Origin: CAVSUB01 sp963730995
GTDB lineage: Bacteria; Acidobacteriota; Vicinamibacteria; Vicinamibacterales; 2-12-FULL-66-21
Length of the DNA: 64,000 bases
NCBI GenBank assembly: GCA_963730995.1
Contig: CAVSUB010000013.1
Coordinates: 1,426,001-1,490,000, forward strand
Direction: 5' to 3'
Positions 18,468 through 26,961 of the stretch are shown here, one piece after another. Made by a program: the position numbers and the translations under genes. Each line of letters begins with the position of its first letter. Position 1 is the first letter of the stretch. Under the pieces are notes generated by a model. The model was not told the DNA's origin. It worked only from the letters and a program-made list of their open reading frames with translations, and did not search any database.

Positions 18468-19994
18468 ATGCATTCAGATTTCAGCCAGAACGTCCCGCCC
18501 ACTCCGAAACGGGGCACGTTCATGAAGGCCGGACTCTCGGCGGGAGCGCTGCTGCTGACCGGTTCGCTCGTCGGCTGGAGCGCCTCCGCGATCGGTGCCG
18601 GCACCTCGCCGGCACCAGCGCCGGCACCCGCCGCCGCTCGGGCGGTGGCACCAGGCCGCACCGTCGGAGCCTCCGCCGATTCGTACGCACCCCTCGTCGA
18701 TCAGATCGCGCCCGCAGTCGTAACGGTGACGTCCGAACGACGGGTGCAGCTGACCAGCTCGCAGCTGCCGGACGATCCGCTTCTGCGACAATTCTTCGGC
18801 GACCAGTCCCGCGGCCGGCAGATGCCTCGCGAGCGTCGTGAGGGCGGCCTTGGATCGGGCGTCATCGTCCGCGCGGACGGTTACATCCTCACCAACAACC
18901 ACGTCGTCGACGGCGCGGATCACGTCAAGGTCGAGATGACGGACGGGCGCTCTTTCGACGCCAAAGTGGTCGGCACCGACGCACCCAGCGATCTGGCGGT
19001 GCTCAAGGTCGATGGCTCGAACCTGCACACGCTGCCGCTGGCCGACTCCGAGAAGGTGCGGGTCGGTGACGTCGTACTCGCGCTCGGCAACCCGCTCGGA
19101 ATCGGCCAGACCGTGACGATGGGGATCGTCAGCGCGAAGGGCCGGGCCACGGCGGTGGGCCCCGCGAACGACAGCTACCAGGACTTCATCCAGACGGATG
19201 CCCCCATCAACGAGGGGAACTCCGGAGGTGCTCTCGTCAACACCCAGGGAGAGCTGATCGGCATCAACTCGCAGATACTCTCGCCGTCGGGCGGCAACAT
19301 CGGCATCGGCTTCGCGATCCCGGCCAACATGGCGCACAACGTCATGACGCAGCTGATCGACCACGGCAACGTGCGGCGCGGACTTCTGGGAGTCTCGGTC
19401 CAGGCCGTAACGCCGGACATCGCCCGCAGTCTGCGCCTGGACAATGCGCACGGCGTGCTCGTGAACTCAATCACGGCCGGAGGCGCAGCCGAGAAAGCCG
19501 GACTGCAACGCGGTGACGTCATCACGTCGGTCAACGGGAATCCGGTGAAGGACACGAACAGCCTTCGAAACGAGGTCTCGGAGATGATGCCCGGCACGGA
19601 CGTCAAGGTCGCGCTGTTGCGTGATGGCAAGGAGCAGACGGTCGCCGTGCGGCTCGGCGAAGCGCAGGGCTCGAGAGCCCAGCGCGAGGACGGCCGTCGA
19701 TCCGGATCGAGCAACGGATACGGTCTCTCGGTCGAGCCGCTGACGCGCGACACGGCGCGTCAGCTCGGCGTGGGCATCTCGACCGGGCTGGTAGTCACGG
19801 CGGTCGAACCCTCGAGTCGCGCGTCTGACGCCGGGCTTCGGGAAGGCGACGTCATCGAAGAAGTGGATGGCGCAAAGGTCACGACAGCGGACGCGCTCCG
19901 GTCCGGCCTGTCGAAGGCGGCCCGCACGCCGGCGCTGCTCCTCGTCCACCGCGGCGAGGCCACGTTCTACCTGACCGTCGAGCGCAATTCGTAA
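18468..19994 (+). CDS. Periplasmic serine protease Do/HtrA (DegP-like)
   Basis: 508 residues. After a membrane anchor or signal region (about 20-44) and a proline/alanine linker comes the trypsin-like domain with the triad H145 ('NNHVVDGA'), D175 ('SDLAVLKVD') and S252 ('GNSGGAL'). Two PDZ domains follow (about 285-375 and 410-500). Do proteases degrade or refold damaged envelope proteins. GAGGAG precedes the ATG. Position directly behind a two-component system, with phased regulator boxes between, makes it a probable target of envelope-stress control, as with CpxAR and degP in enterobacteria. Confidence 0.93.
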   Translation: MHSDFSQNVPPTPKRGTFMKAGLSAGALLLTGSLVGWSASAIGAGTSPAPAPAPAAARAVAPGRTVGASADSYAPLVDQIAPAVVTVTSERRVQLTSSQLPDDPLLRQFFGDQSRGRQMPRERREGGLGSGVIVRADGYILTNNHVVDGADHVKVEMTDGRSFDAKVVGTDAPSDLAVLKVDGSNLHTLPLADSEKVRVGDVVLALGNPLGIGQTVTMGIVSAKGRATAVGPANDSYQDFIQTDAPINEGNSGGALVNTQGELIGINSQILSPSGGNIGIGFAIPANMAHNVMTQLIDHGNVRRGLLGVSVQAVTPDIARSLRLDNAHGVLVNSITAGGAAEKAGLQRGDVITSVNGNPVKDTNSLRNEVSEMMPGTDVKVALLRDGKEQTVAVRLGEAQGSRAQREDGRRSGSSNGYGLSVEPLTRDTARQLGVGISTGLVVTAVEPSSRASDAGLREGDVIEEVDGAKVTTADALRSGLSKAARTPALLLVHRGEATFYLTVERNS

Positions 19995-20001
19995 GCTCTT
20001 G

Positions 20002-20037
20002 CCCGCACCGCCGGCAGTCCCCGGCGGTGCGGGGTTT
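20002..20037 (+). terminator. Strong hairpin terminator after htrA
   Basis: A perfect 13-bp stem (20002-20014 with 20021-20033) around a 6-nt loop begins 8 nt after the htrA stop, followed by GTTTCTC. The U-run is short, but the stem is long and GC-rich. Confidence 0.7.
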
Positions 20038-20116
20038 CTCGTCCCTCCTTCGTTCCTTCCCCTCTCCACACAGCGGTTGCCGGATCCGGTGCGAAGCCGG
20101 TAGTGTTGTAAGGTTC

Positions 20117-20470
20117 ATGACACACATCCCGAAAGGTATCGTCGTCACCGGTACGATTCACGCAGAGGAACCGGTGTCGATAGGCGGCACGGTCAAAGGC
20201 GAAATCCTGGCCACGCACCACGACGTCACGCTCGAGCAGGGCGGCCGGATAGACGGCAACGCCACGGCACGCAACATTACGGTGAAGGGGACGTTCGTCG
20301 GGCGCATGATCGCACTGCAGGGCGTCCGGTTGCTGCGGACGGCATGGGTCAGAGCTGAAATCACGGCGCCATCCATTGCCATGGAAGACGGCGGCATCTT
20401 CAACGGCTCCGTCGAAACGGCGCGGGTCGAGGCGGCGCTCCGCGTTGCCGCCTATCGCCGGAAGGCATAG
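20117..20470 (+). CDS. Bactofilin-family cytoskeletal protein
   Basis: 117 residues, nearly all a right-handed beta-helix domain. Repeating short strands such as 'VTGTIHAEEPVSIGGTVKGEI', 'GRIDGNATARNITVKGTF' and 'GGIFNGSVETARVEAAL' fit bactofilins, which self-polymerise without nucleotide and organise cell-shape or envelope machinery. ATG at 20117 is chosen because the domain begins there and AAGG lies upstream; the frame is open farther up without homology. The hydrophobic N-terminal tail of some members is short here. The following DUF2585 gene follows with almost no gap. Confidence 0.85.
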   Translation: MTHIPKGIVVTGTIHAEEPVSIGGTVKGEILATHHDVTLEQGGRIDGNATARNITVKGTFVGRMIALQGVRLLRTAWVRAEITAPSIAMEDGGIFNGSVETARVEAALRVAAYRRKA

Positions 20471-20586
20471 CCCTGCAGACGCTGACCCCATCGACACCGG
20501 CATCCATCGACAGCGGTCCCCTCGCGCGTGTCCCGACCGCAGCGTTCGTTGCTGCCGCAGCGATCCTCATAGCTGCCGTCGCGGCT

Positions 20587-21093
20587 GTGCTGTTGTGGAT
20601 GGGCCGAGTGCCGATTTGCAAGTGCGGCTACGTCAAGCTGTGGCACGGCGTCGTGCTCAGTTCGGAGAACTCGCAGCACCTGTCGGATTGGTACACGTTC
20701 TCCCACATCATTCACGGATTCGCTTTCTACGGCGCCACGTGGCTCCTCGCCCGGCGCTGGCCAGCCGGCGGGAGGCTGCTCGCAGCGCTCGTCGTCGAAG
20801 GCGGCTGGGAGATTTTCGAGAACACGTCTTTCGTGATCAATCGGTATCGCGAAGCCACGATCTCCCTCGACTACTACGGCGACAGCGTGATCAACTCCGT
20901 CTCCGACATGCTGGCGATGGTGATCGGTTTTCTGCTGGCGTCGCGACTGAAAGTGTCCACCGTCGTGGCGGTGACGCTCGCCCTCGAGCTCTTCGTCGGA
21001 TGGGCGATTCGCGACAACCTCACCCTGAACATCCTGATGCTCGTGCACCCGAGCGAAACGGTGAAACAGTGGCAGAGTGGAAAAGGTGGGTGA
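20587..21093 (+). CDS. DUF2585 (UPF0314) membrane protein
   Basis: At least 168 residues with several membrane helices. The conserved block 'CGYVKLWHG', the motif 'SDWYTFSHIIHGF' and 'EIFENTSFVINRYR' identify the DUF2585 family; function unknown. The family begins with a membrane helix, and such a helix is encoded just upstream in the same frame (about 20540-20590). In-frame starts there are only non-standard (CTG at 20473 or 20482); the first ATG/GTG/TTG is the GTG given here. The true protein probably starts near 20473-20482, next to the bactofilin stop. Confidence 0.75.
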   Translation: MLLWMGRVPICKCGYVKLWHGVVLSSENSQHLSDWYTFSHIIHGFAFYGATWLLARRWPAGGRLLAALVVEGGWEIFENTSFVINRYREATISLDYYGDSVINSVSDMLAMVIGFLLASRLKVSTVVAVTLALELFVGWAIRDNLTLNILMLVHPSETVKQWQSGKGG

Positions 21094-21099
21094 CGACTG

Positions 21100-23892
21100 T
21101 CAGGACGCGCACGAAGGGGTTTCGGCGAACAGGCGGAGGGCTTCGACGAGCTGCGATGCGTCCTCCTCCAGGCTTGCAAGCACAGCTTTCGACCCGGAGA
21201 GATCACCGGCCCTGCCCATCATCTCTAGGTCGAGAGAGGCCGCCACGACGCGCGCGGCGCCGAAGTTTCCGGCCGCGCCTTTGAGGGCGTGGGCTTCCTG
21301 ACGCAGGCGCTCCGGCTCTGCGGCGTCGACCGCATCCCGAATTCTACCTACCAGCCGGATCGCATCCGGAATGAACAGGACCGCCAGCTCCCGCGCGAGG
21401 TCGGCGTCCCCGCCGACTCGCTCGATGAAGGCGTCGACGTCGCAGGCATCTGGAGGCGGCACCGCGGGCGCCTGCCGGGCAGAGGCGGGCACTTCGAGCA
21501 TGGACGGCGCTCCGGAGGCCGTGGCGGCCGATCCGACCCGGTCCACGAGCGCGAGCAGCTTCGCGCTGTCGACCGGCTTCGAGATGTAGTCGTCCATCCC
21601 TGCTTCGAGGCAGCGCTCTCGATCGCCTTTCATCGCGTGCGCCGTCATCGCGATAATGGGCATGTGACGGCCCGTGGAACGCTCGCCCTCGCGGATCGCG
21701 ACGGTGGCCTCGAAACCTCCCATCACCGGCATCTGGACGTCCATCAGCACGAGATCGACCTCGTGCTGCTCGAGGAGGTCCACGGCTTCCTTCCCGTTCT
21801 CCGCCACGAGGACCTTGTGCCCGCGCTTCTCGAGAATGCGGAGCGCGAGGATCCGGTTGGTCGGATTGTCCTCCGCGAGAAGGATGCGACGTGGCTGGCC
21901 GAACCTGGCAACCGGTGCGGCGGGGGGCTGGCTGCAGTCTGAACCTGGCGGCCGGGTCAGGATCTGGCCGATCGCGCGGAGCAGGTCGCTCGGGCCGATC
22001 GGCTTCACGAGGGTCATCGTGATGCCAAGCTCGCGAGACCGCGCACCGTCGCCGGCATCGCCCGCTGACGACAGCATCATGACGAGCGTGCTGCGCGACT
22101 TCGTGAGCGTCTGCATCCGTCTCGCGACCTCGAAGCCGTCCATCGACGGCATGTGCGCGTCGAGGAGCACCAGCGTGAAGGGCTCGCCACGGTCCTCGGC
22201 TGCCGTCAGGGCATCGAGCGCCTTCTGACCCGAATCGACGAGCGTCAGCTTGGTTCTCCAGCGCCGGAGTGTCTTCTCGATCAGCCGACGGTTTACTTCG
22301 TTGTCGTCCACAACCAGCACGCTGAGACCGGCAATTGGCGCCGGGTGCACCTGCGGGATCATCTCGCCCACGCCGAGCTTCGCGGTGAAGTGGAACGTGC
22401 TTCCCTGCCCCGGCAGGCTGTCCACCCAGATTCCGCCGCCCATCAACGTCACGAGCTGGTGTGAGATGCTGAGGCCCAGACCGGTCCCGCCGAAATGGCG
22501 CGTGGTCGAACCGTCCGCCTGCCGGAACGGCTCGAATACCAGATCCTGCTTGTCGGCGGGGATGCCGATGCCTGTGTCCATGACCTGGAACTGGAGTGCG
22601 GCTTCGTCTTCGGAGATGGATTCCGGATCGATGGCCACCATGACGTGGCCTTCGTTGGTGAACTTGATGGCATTGCCGACCAGGTTCGCGAGCACCTGGC
22701 GCAGGCGCACCGGGTCGCCGACGAGGGTTGCCGGGATCTCCGGCGAGATGTCGGTCATGATCTCGAGCCCCTTCTCGTGCGCGCGAAGGGCGAGCGGACG
22801 GACCGTGTCGGCGATCAGATCGCGGAAATTGAACGGGACGGCCTCGAGCTCGAGCTTTCGAGACTCGATCTTCGAGAAGTCCAGGATGTCGTTCAGGATT
22901 TGCAGCAGCACGTCGGCAGACGACTTCACGAGCGTCAGGCACTCGCGTTGTTCCGACGTGAGCTCCGTGTCGAGCGTGAGCTCCGTCATGCCGATGATGG
23001 CGTTCATCGGCGTCCGGATCTCGTGGCTCATATTGGCGAGGAACTCGCTCTTCGCCGAGTTGGCGTCTTCGGCGCGATCCTTCGCCTCCGTGAGATCCCT
23101 GTTCAGCTGCCGGAGCTCCGCCGTCCGGCTCGCCACCTGCTCTTCGAGATGGTCCTGGTGCCGCCGCAGCTTCTGGTCGCGGTCCTCGACTTCCGAGAGC
23201 ATGTCGTTGAAGCCGTCGATCAGGGTCCCGACCTCGTCGTCCTGACTTTTCGCCGCGCGGATGTCGAATCGCTGCTCCCGCTTGACGGTGCGCATCGCGT
23301 CGGCGAGCCGGCCGATCGGGACCGAGATCATTCTCTGCAGCGGCGTCGCCATCACGACGACGACGAAACAGCAAATCACGAGCACAATCGTCGTGAGCGC
23401 GGCGTACCAGCGAAGACGGTCGCGGAGCGGCTGGAGATCGGCCGCCAGGTAGAGCGTTCCGAGCTGCCGCTGCTGGTGCACGACCACGTGCGTGGTCGTC
23501 ATCCGGTTGTCCAGGAAAGACGTCGTCCCGCCAGTCGGCGCCGCAGCCGGACAGTCGATGGGAGTGTCCGGCCGCTTGTAGGCGGCAAACAGCGTTCCCT
23601 GTTGCCTGTAGAGACATGCCGCAAGCACCAGCGGCTTGGCCGACAGCGCCGACAGGGTCTCGGCCGCCGCTTCCTCGTCGCCGAACGCGAGGGCCGCCTT
23701 GGAATTCGCGCCGGCCATCGCGGCCGTGCTGGTGAGATCGAGCTCGAGACCGTGCCGGTAGGATGGCAGGTCCAGGCCGATGAAGATCCCGATGGCCAGC
23801 ATGACGGCGATGCCGCACGTGCTCATCGTGATCAGAATGAGCTTCCGGCGGATCGAGAGGTCGCGAACGCGACGGCTAATGGTTCGGCGCAT
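21100..23892 (-). CDS. Hybrid sensor histidine kinase with two receivers and HPt
   Basis: 930 residues in the BarA-type order. A membrane helix at about 18-40, an extracytoplasmic sensor (about 45-160, resembling CHASE8), a second helix (about 165-188) and HAMP come first. Then a coiled coil, HisKA with 'NMSHEIRTPMNAI', HATPase with 'NLVGNAIKFT' and 'GTGLGLSIS', receiver 1 ('LLDAHMPSMDG'), receiver 2 ('LMDVQMPVMGG') and a C-terminal HPt with 'AHALKGAAGNFGA'. Such kinases feed a multistep phosphorelay; the final regulator is not in the window. Its start overlaps the YfiR gene by 17 nt, so sensor, YfiR and TonB receptor are made together. Confidence 0.92.
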   Translation of the reverse strand: MRRTISRRVRDLSIRRKLILITMSTCGIAVMLAIGIFIGLDLPSYRHGLELDLTSTAAMAGANSKAALAFGDEEAAAETLSALSAKPLVLAACLYRQQGTLFAAYKRPDTPIDCPAAAPTGGTTSFLDNRMTTTHVVVHQQRQLGTLYLAADLQPLRDRLRWYAALTTIVLVICCFVVVVMATPLQRMISVPIGRLADAMRTVKREQRFDIRAAKSQDDEVGTLIDGFNDMLSEVEDRDQKLRRHQDHLEEQVASRTAELRQLNRDLTEAKDRAEDANSAKSEFLANMSHEIRTPMNAIIGMTELTLDTELTSEQRECLTLVKSSADVLLQILNDILDFSKIESRKLELEAVPFNFRDLIADTVRPLALRAHEKGLEIMTDISPEIPATLVGDPVRLRQVLANLVGNAIKFTNEGHVMVAIDPESISEDEAALQFQVMDTGIGIPADKQDLVFEPFRQADGSTTRHFGGTGLGLSISHQLVTLMGGGIWVDSLPGQGSTFHFTAKLGVGEMIPQVHPAPIAGLSVLVVDDNEVNRRLIEKTLRRWRTKLTLVDSGQKALDALTAAEDRGEPFTLVLLDAHMPSMDGFEVARRMQTLTKSRSTLVMMLSSAGDAGDGARSRELGITMTLVKPIGPSDLLRAIGQILTRPPGSDCSQPPAAPVARFGQPRRILLAEDNPTNRILALRILEKRGHKVLVAENGKEAVDLLEQHEVDLVLMDVQMPVMGGFEATVAIREGERSTGRHMPIIAMTAHAMKGDRERCLEAGMDDYISKPVDSAKLLALVDRVGSAATASGAPSMLEVPASARQAPAVPPPDACDVDAFIERVGGDADLARELAVLFIPDAIRLVGRIRDAVDAAEPERLRQEAHALKGAAGNFGAARVVAASLDLEMMGRAGDLSGSKAVLASLEEDASQLVEALRLFAETPSCAS

Positions 23893-24433
23893 CTGAATCT
23901 TTCACAACACGGGCCAGATTGAGCACCCGTGAACTAATCTTCAGTCGCACGGCACTCGCGTGCGACGTGTCCACATCGAAGCGAAGGCGGCTGCCCTCCT
24001 GATACACACGGATGATCCCGCCGAGCTGCGTGAAGTGCTCCTGCTCGCCGACCGTCAGGACGGGCAGCGTGGAGACGCGGGCCAGCGTTGCGGCGGCGGC
24101 CCGGTCTGAAATTCCTGAAAAGTAGAGCAACTGGCACTCGGCCAGTTTCTCGCTCTCTCCCAGCATGCGCACTTCGACGCTACGGCCGTCGCCAAGCCTG
24201 CCCATCGACTTGAGCGCTTTGGCGAGCCCGTCGTTCCCGAGGACGCCGACGACCAGCGGACGGCCGGCTGCGGGCACCTCGGGCCACTCGGTAAAAGCGG
24301 CGAAGTTGTAGACCATCGCCGCCTTCACCTGGGCTTCCGAGAGCGCCTGCGACGTTGATTCGCCCGCCAGGAGCGGGATACACAACAACGCGAGCAGCAG
24401 CGAACAGTGGGGACCTTTTCTCAAAAGCGCCAT
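23876..24433 (-). CDS. YfiR-family periplasmic protein (DUF4154)
   Basis: 185 residues with an N-terminal signal peptide. The conserved 'VKAAMVYNFAAFTEWP', 'VVGVLGNDGLAKAL' and 'LLYFSG' segments are those of YfiR/DUF4154. In Pseudomonas, YfiR restrains the diguanylate cyclase YfiN (TpbB) in the periplasm. Here it lies between a TonB receptor and a hybrid kinase and overlaps both genes (13 nt with the receptor, 17 nt with the kinase). It may therefore control the kinase's extracytoplasmic domain rather than a cyclase; that is inference. Confidence 0.85.
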   Translation of the reverse strand: MALLRKGPHCSLLLALLCIPLLAGESTSQALSEAQVKAAMVYNFAAFTEWPEVPAAGRPLVVGVLGNDGLAKALKSMGRLGDGRSVEVRMLGESEKLAECQLLYFSGISDRAAAATLARVSTLPVLTVGEQEHFTQLGGIIRVYQEGSRLRFDVDTSHASAVRLKISSRVLNLARVVKDSDAPNH

Positions 24434-26385
24434 GTGAGCTTGGCGCGAGCCGTTCGCCCGTCCTGTCGAATCGGACCGAGGTGTTCCTCGCCACCGGGAT
24501 CCGAATACGTTCGGTCGAGCAGATTGTGGATGTCGACGGACACCTTCATCCGGCCGGAAAACTCACCGGAGGTAAGCGTCAGATTGCCCAGTGCGAAGCC
24601 GGAGGTCTCTTCGCCCGTGATCGTCCGGCGCGAGCTCGTGTAGACCCATTCCGTGCCGAGCGTCGCGCGACGATGCAGCAACGGCGTCGTGAATCGGCCG
24701 ACCGCCAGATGCCGCGGCGAGTTGCTCAATGGCGCGCCGCCGTCGCCGTTCCTGGTCGAGGTGAACGTGTAGTTGCCGAGCAGCTGGACGCGTCCCCAGT
24801 TGCGCTCGACTTCGGCTTCGGCGCCCGACGCATCGGTGACACCCACATTGGCGAAGCCGATGTCCTCGAAGAGACCCTCCACCGCGACCTGCGAGATCAG
24901 ATCTCGAATGTGGTAGTGGAACCCTGAGACGGTGACGCGCGTCGGGCCACCGAGGTACTCCTCCCACGCAACCTCTGTCGTCCGGATCCGCTCAGGCTTC
25001 AACACCTCGGTGAAGTCGCCGTAGTAGTACAGCTCGTAAAGATTGGGGGCCCGGAAGGCGGTCCCATGCATCACCTTGAACGATGTGTTCGGACGCGGTT
25101 TCAGGATGAAGCCGACCCTTGGATTGGTCGTCCCGCCGAACGTCGGCCAGTGGTCGTACCGCACGCCCGCGCTGACGATGGCCCAGCGAGTCGGTTTGAA
25201 CTCGTCCTGTCCGAAGAGCGCCCACTGCGACGACGTTCGCTTGTCGTTGACGACCCAGTCTCGATCGTCCCCTGGCTCGCCGTAGTAGACGCCCTGGTCC
25301 TGCTGCACGTTGTCGCGAACTTCGGCACCGGTCGTCACGAGGTGCTTCTGCAGCCGGCGGCTCGCGGTCACCTCGCTGCTCCACCACTTGCCGTACGCAA
25401 AATCCTTGAGGTGATCCTCGGTCGCTCGGTCCGAGTAGACGCCGTCGTAGTTGTACCAGTCGTAGGCGCCATTCCAGAGCACCGACGTTCCACGAACCGC
25501 GCCCTCGTAGCGGAGCCCGAGGAACCCTCTCTCGTCGGCCGTTTCCGACGCGCGATCCGTCAACGAGACGTCGTAAGCGCCCGTCGGAATGCCCTTGGTG
25601 CGCGTCGAGAAAATCCCTTCCGCAGTCCACTTGCCCTTGGAGTAGGCGCCGAACAATCTGGTCGCGCGATCGCGGTCCATGTCGAAAGTCGTCAGCCCCG
25701 AAGCGTCCACGGGCACCCGCTTCAGGCCGTCGCTGGAGTACTGCGTCGCTGACAGTTGGAGCTCGCCCGCGCGCGAGAACCTCCGCGCGAAGACCGCGCC
25801 CCCTTCCAGTGTCGCCTGCGAACCGGCCGTGAACCCGGCCTCCGACTGCGCCGTCGAGCCTTTGCGAGTCACGACGTTGATGACGGCAAAGAAAGCGCTC
25901 GTGCCATACAGCGACGAGCTCGGGCCCCTGACGATCTCCACGCGATCGATCAGGTGCAGGTCCAGCGGAAAGTCGGTGCCGACAGGACCCTGGTCGTAGA
26001 TGTTGTCGTTCAGCCGATGCCCGTCGAGGAGCAGCAGGATCCGCGAATCGTAGTCCCCCGGACGCAGGAACCCTCTCGAACCGACGTAGCTGTAGTTGCG
26101 GTCGTATGTCACGTAGAACCCGCGCACGCCTCGCAGCAGATCCGAGAGCGTCCGGTAGCCGAACCGCTCGATCTCGTCGCTCGTCACGATCGTGACAGTC
26201 GCCGGCGCGTCGACCACCTGCTGCGCGAAGCGCGAGGCGCCGACGACGCTCGGAATCTCCACCTGCATGATCTGCTCGAGGCTCAAGGGAACCGGCTGGC
26301 TGTCCGGCGTCTGAGCACCGACCGCCGAGCCGAGGCCCCAGACGCTCGCGACCACCAGTGACCCCATCCAACGATTCGCCCTCAT
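24421..26385 (-). CDS. TonB-dependent outer-membrane receptor
   Basis: 654 residues. A signal peptide (about 1-24) is followed by the plug domain ('VTSDEIERFGYRTLSDLLRG', 'IEVVRGP'-type 'VEIVRGPSSSLYG') and a 22-strand beta-barrel ending in an aromatic residue (AKLTWRF). It would import a siderophore, vitamin or other ligand with TonB energy. ATG at 26385 gives the signal peptide; the frame is open upstream but not homologous. The stop overlaps the YfiR start. No N-terminal signalling extension is seen. In this operon it may sense a ligand for the YfiR/kinase pair. Confidence 0.9.
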   Translation of the reverse strand: MRANRWMGSLVVASVWGLGSAVGAQTPDSQPVPLSLEQIMQVEIPSVVGASRFAQQVVDAPATVTIVTSDEIERFGYRTLSDLLRGVRGFYVTYDRNYSYVGSRGFLRPGDYDSRILLLLDGHRLNDNIYDQGPVGTDFPLDLHLIDRVEIVRGPSSSLYGTSAFFAVINVVTRKGSTAQSEAGFTAGSQATLEGGAVFARRFSRAGELQLSATQYSSDGLKRVPVDASGLTTFDMDRDRATRLFGAYSKGKWTAEGIFSTRTKGIPTGAYDVSLTDRASETADERGFLGLRYEGAVRGTSVLWNGAYDWYNYDGVYSDRATEDHLKDFAYGKWWSSEVTASRRLQKHLVTTGAEVRDNVQQDQGVYYGEPGDDRDWVVNDKRTSSQWALFGQDEFKPTRWAIVSAGVRYDHWPTFGGTTNPRVGFILKPRPNTSFKVMHGTAFRAPNLYELYYYGDFTEVLKPERIRTTEVAWEEYLGGPTRVTVSGFHYHIRDLISQVAVEGLFEDIGFANVGVTDASGAEAEVERNWGRVQLLGNYTFTSTRNGDGGAPLSNSPRHLAVGRFTTPLLHRRATLGTEWVYTSSRRTITGEETSGFALGNLTLTSGEFSGRMKVSVDIHNLLDRTYSDPGGEEHLGPIRQDGRTARAKLTWRF

Positions 26386-26961
26386 GCTGCCGCCACACTC
26401 AATCGCCGGAATGCCGCCTGGACCCGCGACAACAGAGGAAGCGGGACGGAAGCGGCGTGCGCGGGGTCTCTTTCCGCGTGCAACAAGTGGGTCCGGTCTA
26501 CAGACATCAGGATCCTGTTGGGGGTCTCCAGCTCCAACGCAATGCCTCTGCCAACTTCGGCAGCTCGATTCGCATGTCTTCGGGCGAGTCCCTTTCCCGG
26601 GCGCCCGGTCCGATCGGGCTCGCACGCGTGGCCCTCGCGGGCACTCCAGGCGCGCACACGGGCGCACACAGGCCGCGCGCACCTGGTGTCTCGCTTGAGG
26701 AAGCGCCCGAGAGAGGGCCGGCGGCCGGTCGGCGGCGCGACGACGCCGTGGCCGGGACGCCAGCCAAGGCGAGAAAACTCCTCCCCCGCGACTGGCGCCA
26801 TGCCGAGTCGGACCTCAGAAAGCACAAATGTGAAAGCGAAATACCGGTTCTGGTACGAGGTCGAGGCTCGCGACTGAGTAGTTCAAGTCCCAGAGAAGTC
26901 GTCGAGGCGAAATGAGGTGCTGAGGCCAACGCGGAGCTGCGGGCTATACTCGGGCTCCGCG
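26386..26961. other. 576-nt gap with no convincing gene
   Basis: The longest gene-free stretch, between divergent genes. Open frames on both strands here have shadow-like arginine- and proline-rich compositions and no recognisable domain. I see no cobalamin-type or other known riboswitch box before the TonB receptor. The right end has a TATACT hexamer (26945-26950) 11 nt before the glycosyltransferase start. The remaining sequence is plain GC-rich DNA. Confidence 0.5.
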
